From the NCBI GenBank assembly GCA_030267565.1, contig BRXU01000006.1, positions 4,080,001 through 4,144,000 of the forward strand: a stretch of 64,000 nt of DNA. The letters run 5' to 3'. Both the position numbers and the translations under genes were made by a program. This DNA is from Pleodorina starrii (lineage: Eukaryota; Chlorophyta; Chlorophyceae; Chlamydomonadales; Volvocaceae). The notes under the pieces are model-generated. The model made no database searches and was not told where the DNA came from. It saw only the letters and a list, made by a program, of their open reading frames with translations. Below, piece by piece: positions 56,901-64,000 of this stretch. Numbering within the stretch: position 1 is the first letter of the stretch; every line of letters begins with the position of its first letter.

Positions 56901-59900
56901 CTAACCCGCCCACATACGGGAGACCGCCGAAGCACTCCTTTGTGTAGGGGCTGTGTGTAGGGGCTGTGTGTGGGGGCTGTGTGTGTAGGGGCTGTGTGTA
57001 GGGGCTGTGTGTGTAGGGGCTGTGTGTAGGGGCTGTGTGTAGGGGCTGTGTGTGTAGGGGCTGTGTGTAGGGGCTGTGTGTGGGGTCCAGTCGTGCGCTG
57101 GCATGTGTGGAATGTGGTGTGGGGGTTGTAACACGCATACACACATACACACATGCGGGGACAGTGGCGCAACGCCATGCCCACGCCATGCCGTTGCCGC
57201 TGCCGCTTCTCACCCGGTGGCCGCCAGGGGGGTAAGCCGACGGACTCAGTGGTACGGCGCTCCTTCTCCGGCTCGCCGTCGAAGAGGCCGTTGTCGTACC
57301 GCGGCCGCCCGATGCCGGGCCCGACTGCGGGGCGGGGGGAGACGGGAGGCAGGAGGAGCCGCAGGCACATCGTATACGACAATCTACGACATATATTCCA
57401 GGGTTCGCAACGCGCAAGGGCAGGTGGCAGGTAGCAGGCAGCGGGTAGCAGCAGGTAGCAGCACTGCAGTGGCGGCGGCGGCTGCGGCGGCGGAAGCTCA
57501 GGCAGGCAGCGACGCCAAGGCAGGCAGGCAGGCAGGCAGGCTGCATGCACGCTGCTGCAGTGCCGTACACAAAGGCAGTGCGTCACTGTACGGCGTCGTA
57601 CTCACTTCCTGGCGGCCTCCACATGGGGTTGATGGGCTGCTGCTGCGCCTGAGCCGCCATCTTAGTCATCGCCTCCATCCGCTTGGCGGGGTCGGAGCCG
57701 TCGTACACGGATCGCGACATGCTGAACCACTGGTTCACGGCGGCTGCGGAGGCGGACGCGCGAGTGGGCCGCGGGCGGTTCGGATGGCGGTTGGAATGGT
57801 GGTTGGGTTGGCAGTTGGGTTGGCGGTTAGGGGACAGGCTAGGGATTCCAGTGTCAGCAGTATCCCCAACAGCAGCCCAGCACACAGCGCGGCCAAAAAG
57901 TGAAACCGAAACCAAAACCAAAACCGGAACCGGAACCGGAACCGCGCCCTCACCCACCTCCGCCGGGCCTCCACAGCGGTTGACCGTTGGCCGCCATCGT
58001 CTCCGCCACCTTGGCCATCGCCTCGGCCCGCTTGTCCGGATCCGTACCGTCGTACAGGTAGTGCGACATGCTGTACCAGTCGCCCACCACACCTGACGGG
58101 AGTTTCCAGGGAACGAAATTACAGGAAACCCTAAGTACAGGATCCAGGAACATATCCTGGAAACAGAGATCCAGGCAAGCATAGCCGATTGACCCACGGG
58201 TCGATTGGTCCGGGTCGCTGCTCGCTGGTATGCACGACGCCACCGCACCTGGCGGCTTCCAGTCGGGCCCCGCGTCTCGCGCCATCCGCGCCAGCAGCGC
58301 CGCGCGCTTCTCCGGGTCCGTTCTGACGTCGAAGAGCGCCGCCGAGGGGCCCACCTTCGACCAGTCCGGCATCTCCGGCGGCGGCGGGCGCGGCGGCGGC
58401 GGCGGCGGCTTACGCGGCGTGCTGGCCGGGATGCTGCTGGGGGGCCCGTCGCCGCTCTCGCGCCGCTTCGCCGCCGGCTTCTTCTTTTTCTTCTTCTTAG
58501 CCTTCTTCTTCTTCTCACCGCCGTCGCCGCCGTCGGTGGCGGTGCCGTCGCCGCCGTCAGTGGCGGTTCCGTCGTCGCCGCCGCCGCCGGCGGTGTTGCC
58601 GTTGCCGCCGCCGCCGTCGTCGCCGGCGGCGCCGCTGGCCGTACTCTTGACGCTGCCGCCTCGGCGGCGGCTGGCGGTGCTGCCGGCGACGCTCGGCGCG
58701 GGGCGACCCACGTCTGATGCGGATACGGACGCGGACAAGGTACCGGAGGCGGCGGTTTCGGAGGCAGCTGTGGCAGCATCCGCCACCGCCAGAGCCGCGG
58801 CAAGCGTGGCGGCCGCGGCTCCGGCCGCCGCGGCGAGGGCTGCCGGCGCGGGGGACTCCCGGGGACGCATCGGCGGCGGCGGGGACGACCTGCTGGGGGC
58901 CGGGCCGGGGTTGCAGCAGGCGGGGGGTGGGGTGGTCACTGTACTGCACTGTACTGCACTGTACTGCACTGCAGTGGAGTGTGTTGCGTTGCATTGCGTT
59001 GTGACTCGTGGGTAGCGAGCAGGGGACAGGGACGGCACTCACTTGACCTCCGCCGGTGCCGGCGGCGACGGCTTGGTCGGGAGGGGCTCCGGAGCCGGAG
59101 CTGGCGGCGGCGGCGGCGGCGACGGCGACCGCTCCGCGGGCTCCGCCGCAGCCGCCGCGTCGCCGTCATCGTCATTTTCTCCCGCGCCGTCGCCGCCCTT
59201 GCCGCTCTTCCTGCCCTTCTTCTTGCCGCCCTTGCCCTTGCCGTCCTCGCCCGTCCCCGCCGGCGGCTCCGCCGTCTCCGCGCCGTCGGCGCCGCCGGCC
59301 TCCGCTGCCGTACGGCTGGCCTCCGCCGCCAGCGGGGCGGCGCTGGGCTCGCCGCTGAGTGCGCCCTCCATCTTAAACTTGCTGCTCTTCCTTGCCCTGC
59401 CCTTCTTCTTGCCGCCCTCGCCGTCGCCGTCGCCGTCCCCCTCGCCGCCGTCGCCCTCCCCGCCCGCGCCCTCCTCCCCCTCCCCCTCGCCACCCTCCTC
59501 CCCGGCCTCGCCGCCCTCCGTGCCGCCGGCTCCTCCCTTCTTGCCCTTGCCCTTCTTGCTCTTCCGCCGCTTGCCGCCGCCGTCCTCCCCGCCGGCACCG
59601 TCCTCCCCCTCGCCCTCGCCGCCGCCGTCGCCCTCGCCGCCCTCCTCCCCGCCTTCGCCGCCCTCCTCGCCGCCCTCCTCCCCCTCGCCGCCGGCGCCCT
59701 TCTTCTTCGACTTCTTCTTCTTCTTCTCCCGCTTGGCGTTCCCCGCCGCCACCGCCTCCCCCATCGTCTCCTCATCCATGGCCCCCGCCACCTGAGCCAA
59801 CACGGCCTTCTTCTTCACAAAGCTCGCCGACTTCTTCAGCGCGCCTCTGAACGGGCCGCGCGAGGGAACGGACGTGCGAGAGAGAGAGAGGAAGACAGGG

Positions 59901-62900
59901 AGGGAGAGAGGGGGAAGGGAGAGAGGGGGGAGGGGGGGAGGGAGGCGGAGAGGCAGGGGGACACGCCGTTCAGCCGTATTCCATGAGAGCAGGAGCAAGA
60001 GGTGCGGGGGTGGGAGGGTGGGTGACAGACCTCGTGGCGGTGGTAAGGATCGAAGCGAAAGCGATGAAAGGATGACGGGCCGATGCCCCCCCCCAAACGG
60101 GGCAGCTGGCGCCCCCCCGGGCAGCTGACTTTTCCGCATTAGTGGTCCCATGAGAGGACGAAATCCCATCCGCAGTGGGCGGCACCGCACCGCCCCGCAC
60201 CGCCCTTCAGTGCAGCGACTCAATCCCGACATGCCAGGCGGGGCCCAGGCAGGGCTGCTAGCGAGCCGACCGGTGGGCACGCTCGACGCCGCCGCGTCTG
60301 GCAAGCGCCGCCTCGTTTCCCCGCCTCGTTTACCCTAACCCTACGTCGGCCCAAGCCCGCCCCGGCCCAAGCCCACCTCATCCCAGCACAACGCAACCGC
60401 GCACCCATCCCGGCCGTCCGGGCCCGGCCCGGACCCGGCCTTTCCCTCCCCTCCTCCCTTCCCTTCCCTTCCCGCCGCGGCGACTCACTCCTTGTCCCCC
60501 TTCTTGCCCTTCTTCCCCTTCTTCTTCTTGCCGTCCTTGCCCTCCCCATCCTCCGTGTCGCTGCTGCTGTCATCCCACCAGTCCGGCAGCTCGTCAGAAG
60601 GAACCGAGTCGTCGTCGCTCCAATTGTACTTGCCGATCTCGAAGTTCTGTCGGGGACCCGGAAAGGACCGACCCACGGGTCAGCGGCCATCTCCGAAGTT
60701 CCAACGGGACCCGGACCCGGTCAGGGCTTACAGGACGTCACCAACAAAAGCGAGAAACGTCCACGCAAGCGAAACAAAAGAAAGCGAAGGCACCGTTCGT
60801 TTGGGACCGACCCGCGGGTCAACGAGAGCCACGACGAGGACGACGATGCAGATACAGATGCAGGCCGCGGCGAGCAACGAAGGCACGGAGGGACTCTCGC
60901 TTTGGGAGGCGCCCGGAGGAGACATCACGGAAGGGCGCAAAGGGAATCACGGACGTGGACATCAGGCGCCAGCACGCGCACGCCAGCGAGACTCCTCCTC
61001 TCCCTCCTCCTCCTCCTCCTCCTCTTCCTCCTCCACCTCCTCCTCCCACTCACCCTCACGTGCCGCATCACGTTGTCCACCCGGTTGCGCCTAAAGACCC
61101 GCCATGCGGCCTGAATGACCCGCGCCGCGTCGTCCCGCACCGCCCTCCGCTGCTCCTCCGTGATGGCGCTGTCCAGCCACCTGCTGAAGCCCGGCTGGTT
61201 GTTGCCGTTGCGCTTGGCGACTGCAAGGTTGGGACGAAGGATGTCGCGCCAGGTCAGGTTGGCGCGGAGGGTGGCCTTGTACCTGCAGCGCGGGTGGGGA
61301 GAAGGATGGGGAGAGGTGCGGGGAGGTGCGGGGTGTGGGCGTGTGTGTGGGCGCAAGGGTGTGATGGGAAGCACTCTTTTATCGCGCTGGATGGAAAGGA
61401 AAGGCAAGCCCCCTCGCCCGCTGCTTGCTGTGTACCTTGTCGCCTCCCTCCCTCGCAGCCTCCGAAACCGAATCCGTTCCCGCTTTCGCCCCCATCGCAG
61501 GTACCCCTGCTCCCCTCAACACGAGAAACACACACACACACGCGCGCGCGTGCGCACCCGCCCACCCCCGCCCCCCACCCCCTTCACCCCCCACCATTGC
61601 CACCAACACCCACCCCGCCCCCACAGACGCACACACCTGGCATAGGCCTTCTCGCCAACCCTGCCGTACAGCACCTTGTGCCGCAGCTTCTTCAGCCGCC
61701 GTACAACAGGGTTCTTCTCGTACGTCTCGTTGTGCGCCTCCCCCCGGTTGACGTGCTGCCGCCAGCCGCCGCGCACCTCCTTCTTTCGAGGCGAGCGAGG
61801 CGGCGACGTGCCCGGCGGCGCATTGGGCGTGGCGGCGGAGGACGACCCCGGCAGCAGCAACCCGTCGGCCTCCGACGCGCCCCTCGCGCTGCTCGGCGGC
61901 CCGCCGCCGTCGACGGATCCGTTGGCGTCGGGGCCGCCGGTGTGACTGAGCCCGTGGGCGTGACTCTTGTGGTTCAGGGTAGAGCGCCAGTCGCCGCGGT
62001 CGCCTCGGGCGGCGCGCCGCCGACCCCTGCAGAGGTGGAGGTTTTTTTTGGGGGGGGTTGTTTAGGGTAGAACAAAACAAGTCCGGACAACAGTCCGGAC
62101 CGGGGGAGGTGGGTCGGGGGCCTGGGGTTGAGAGTGGGGCGCCGACTGACGCGGAGACGGCGCGCACCTCCGCAGCCCCCGCTGCGCACCGTTTGTACCG
62201 TTATTGTGCCGTTACGGGCTTCCGTCTCAAAGCCAACAACCTGCCATCTCACGCAGCCAACCCAGGGCCCTCTCCCGCCGTGTCTCTCTTGCCCTTCTCC
62301 CCCGCCCTACCGCCCGTCTGTTCAGACTGGTTGTTTTCCCTTTCCCCGCATCTTCCCCCCTCACTCTGCTCCTCCTCTCTCTCCTCCCCCCAAACCCCCG
62401 ACCCAAGGGTCACCCACATCTCCAGGTCCTCAATGCTGGGCAGCTCCACTCCCGCCTCCTGGAGCATGTTGACCATCTGGATACGGCATAGTACGGCATG
62501 GTACGACAACACGTCACGTGGCAGGACGAGGAGCTCGCTTCCATGGGCGACGAGCGTGGCATGAGCTGGCGACTGCCGCGGAGCGACACCCGCCGTGCCA
62601 CTGTGCGGACATGGACACCCGCCGTGCCACTGTGTGGACATGGACACCCGCCGTGCCACTGTGCGGACATGGACACCCGCCGTGCCACTGTGCGGACATG
62701 GACACCCGCCGTGCCACTGTGCGGACATGGACACCCGCCGTGCCACTGTGCGGACATGGACACCGTTCTCCACTGAGTTGCGCAGCCGCCGGGGCCGCCG
62801 GGGCCCAGCGGCGTACCGCACCGGTTCGCGCCAATGCGCCCAAGCACAGGTTGCGGTCGCTGCCCCCCGTTCCGGAAGTCCCCGCTTGCCCGCCGGGGAA

Positions 62901-63540
62901 GGGGTGGAGCTGGGGGGCTGGGTGCTGAGGAGGTGGACCGCAGCGCAGAGGACCAGAGGCGGCCCCGGGTTGGCCTTACGGAGGCTGTCGCCGACGGCGT
63001 CCTCCTCCTTCCAGCCAGCAGCACGCTCCATTTCCGCTTCCGGGGTCGGAACGAAAACGCTGAACTGAACCAACCAAGCCCAACAGAACCCATCCCTCTG
63101 TTCCCTCGCTGCGGTTCGTCTTTTTTCATCCATGAGAAGCTCGGCAACCCAACCGTCACCCGTTGGGAAAGAAGTTCCTTTCCCCGACTGACCCCCGGGC
63201 CCTCCGGCCAGCTTTTTCCCCCTGCCCCTTCGGCCCTCCAACGCTCTAAAAGCCACTGCCGGTGCCCCGGTAGCGTGCCGCGTCTCTTTCCCGCCTTTCC
63301 CCCAGCCAACGGGCGGGCCAGTCCTGGGGATGCGCGAGGCGGGCGGGTGACGCACGAGGGGCGGGGCAGGGCGGGGGCCCAGCTCACCGTCTCCGACTGT
63401 AGAAGCCGCCGAGTGGCATCTGCGACCTGAGCTTGACGTTGTTGAGTCGCATTGTGCGTGCGAAGCGTGCCCAGGTCCGTGGTGCTGCCCAGGAGGGAGA
63501 TGGAGTGCGCTTCCACCAGACTGTTCACCGCGCTAATCAT
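50950..63540 (-). CDS. Large protein of unknown function with IQ-like motif and exon-encoded WRPPG repeats
   Basis: Not recognised. Exons: 63540-63388, 62476-62418, 62026-61637, 61282-61054, 60646-60489, 59846-59043, 58892-58249, 58092-57958, 57743-57606, 57324-57214, 56507-56253, 55942-55807, 55598-55447, 55116-53021, 52791-50950; 2,433 aa. The ATG is set by an in-frame TAA two codons upstream. Exon 4 has an IQ-like motif, RVIQAAWRVFRRNR (about 255-268), which may bind calmodulin. Exon 5 holds acidic DELPDWWDDSSSDTED, then poly-Lys. Exon 6 is Lys/Glu/Gly-rich. The end of exon 7 and exons 8-10 carry one ~40-aa repeat each. Exons 12-13 look globular (QPWRFTYAVEGEV, SVPYNIWGPYVDPGR). Exons 14-15 (1,312 codons) are Ala/Gly/Ser/Pro-rich with few ordered blocks (ICSARRRGAFTAAGIQPY). 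A cytoskeletal or flagellar role is possible, but no motif proves it. Confidence 0.75.
55973..56010. repeat. Interstitial telomere-like repeat (intron 11 of the minus-strand gene)
   Basis: TTTAGGGTTTTAGGGTTTAGGGTTTTAGGGTTTT-type sequence of about 38 bases, mixing 7- and 8-base units, between exons 11 and 12. Confidence 0.9.
56587..57092. repeat. GGGGCTGTGTGTA minisatellite with embedded telomere repeat
   Basis: Units GGGGCTGTGTGTA and GGGGCTGTGTGTGTA, with GGGGGCTGTGTGTG variants, fill most of intron 10 (56508-57213). Two breaks occur: a telomeric GTTAGGGTTTTAGGGTTTTA run at 56725-56754, and about 80 bases of unrelated sequence at about 56863-56943. Confidence 0.92.
62585..62765. repeat. 29-bp tandem repeat in intron 1 of the minus-strand gene
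   Basis: Six full copies of GACACCCGCCGTGCCACTGT plus nine further bases, at exact 29-base spacing (62585, 62614, 62643, 62672, 62701, 62730) and a partial seventh. Only one unit carries a substitution (GTGTGG for GTGCGG). There are no spacers. Confidence 0.95.
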
Positions 63541-64000
63541 TCTTTATCTGAATGATCCAAGCTTCCTCCTGTAGCTCCTTGGATGCTCAGGGTCCTCATA
63601 ATCTCGCCCACGGTGCCGATTTCCAGCGCTCCATGGTCTGGGCCATGAGACCAGGGGGGCAACTTGTGCAGAGGGCTGCTTCTATACAAAACTGAGGATG
63701 CACCGTATAAGATGTCCGTGTCAATAGAGGCTTGCAAGCGCACCCTGCAGTGCGCCGGTTGTCACTTCGAAGTGGACACGGAAGACGTGCTGGCAACGCG
63801 TCTTATATCGGTTAAGCTAAGCAACGCAGACTGCTTGTTCGTGTCAATTCTTAATAATTGGAGCGGGGCAAAATTCTACCTTCCTGCCTGTGTATCGACT
63901 AACCCTTCAGTTCAATAACGCAAAACAACGGCTACATACACAATTAGATAATATAACGGGTGGACTGTACATGCATACTGTATGGTGTGCTGCACCTTCC
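63541..64000. other. 5' flank of the minus-strand gene; no gene recognised
   Basis: Lower-GC sequence. It has an open plus-strand frame at 63664-63918 with no ATG at its start and no recognised domain, and a minus-strand frame at 63537-63743 (68 codons, starting MRLQASIDTD) whose TGA overlaps the main ATG as ATGA. The latter would be an upstream ORF if the 5' UTR reaches that far. Confidence 0.45.

Larger units (their letters stand above)
26074..60820. repeat. Dispersed 12-bp palindrome family GACCCRYGGGTC
   Basis: Strict copies begin at 26074, 35073, 36614, 38341, 41685, 42196, 44023, 51714, 58191, 60670 and 60809. One-base or centre variants lie near 41238 (GTCCCATGGGTC), 45441 (GACCCATGGGCC), 52693 (GGCCCGCGGGTC) and 62400 (GACCCAAGGGTC). 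Seven strict copies are in exons of three genes (26074, 35073, 36614, 38341, 41685, 44023, 51714) and four in introns. In exons the palindrome is read in different frames (RPTGQ, PTHGS, RPVGR, DPRVG, GPTGR, PMGH). The interval given spans the first to the last strict copy; it is not one continuous element. Confidence 0.85.

Noticed and set aside
62585..62765. CRISPR-like array of 29-base repeats
   Set aside because: Units are directly abutting with no spacers, and the locus is a eukaryotic intron.
63664..63918. 84-codon plus-strand frame at the window end as a gene
   Set aside because: It has no ATG start and no recognised domain; it may be an exon whose partners lie outside the window, but nothing supports that here.

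Overview
The window is nuclear DNA of a green alga of the order Chlamydomonadales, most likely a volvocine relative of Chlamydomonas or Volvox. The evidence is GC-rich genes with many GT-AG introns, long Gly/Ala/Pro/Gln runs in the proteins, Chlamydomonas-type interstitial telomere units (TTTTAGGG), and a periplasmic alpha-carbonic anhydrase that aligns closely with my recollection of Chlamydomonas CAH1. All family assignments come from motif recognition by eye; no search was run. Exon coordinates were derived by hand from splice sites and reading phase. Each complete model (four conventional or LINE-free genes: CAH1-like, SURF2-like, RAV1-like and the unnamed minus-strand gene) has a length divisible by three.

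Layout. 1-4.9 kb: simple repeats, a 0.4-kb tandem duplication and three perfect hairpins at 2150-2496, with no gene recognised. 4980-9869 (+): CAH1-like carbonic anhydrase in 9 exons, whose last intron holds a 5'-truncated LINE with a 10-bp target duplication. 9.9-12.9 kb: non-coding sequence and an old LINE remnant between 88-bp direct repeats. 12.9-15.9 kb (+): the last two exons of a second carbonic anhydrase, separated by a 2.4-kb minisatellite of 8-bp units. 16.1-24.5 kb (-): a full-length, apparently intact two-ORF LINE whose flanks are a 362-bp direct duplication containing the final exon of that second carbonic anhydrase. 26.0-29.1 kb (-): SURF2-like nucleolar-type protein, 7 exons. 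29.8-48.7 kb (+): RAV1/DMXL (rabconnectin-3 alpha) homologue, 22 exons, 3,713 codons. 50.9-63.5 kb (-): an unrecognised 15-exon, 2,433-codon protein with an IQ-like motif, a Lys/Glu-rich region and a one-repeat-per-exon module. 63.5-64 kb: nothing recognised.

The genes are not one pathway. The carbonic anhydrases belong to inorganic-carbon uptake, RAV1 to V-ATPase assembly, and SURF2 to a conserved eukaryotic family of poorly defined, probably nucleolar, role. SURF2 and RAV1 are divergent across a 721-bp shared upstream region.

The most unusual signals are: (1) a dispersed 12-bp palindrome GACCC-RY-GGGTC, 11 strict copies within 26-61 kb, in exons and introns and in several reading frames, and related to the 8-bp minisatellite; (2) the LINE's 362-bp flanking duplication, its in-frame TAG-ATG junction between ORF1 and ORF2, and a canonical PCNA-binding (PIP-box) motif near the ORF2 C terminus; (3) the perfect 81-bp and 34-bp hairpins near 2.2-2.5 kb; (4) new internal repeats in the RAV1 homologue and in the minus-strand giant gene.
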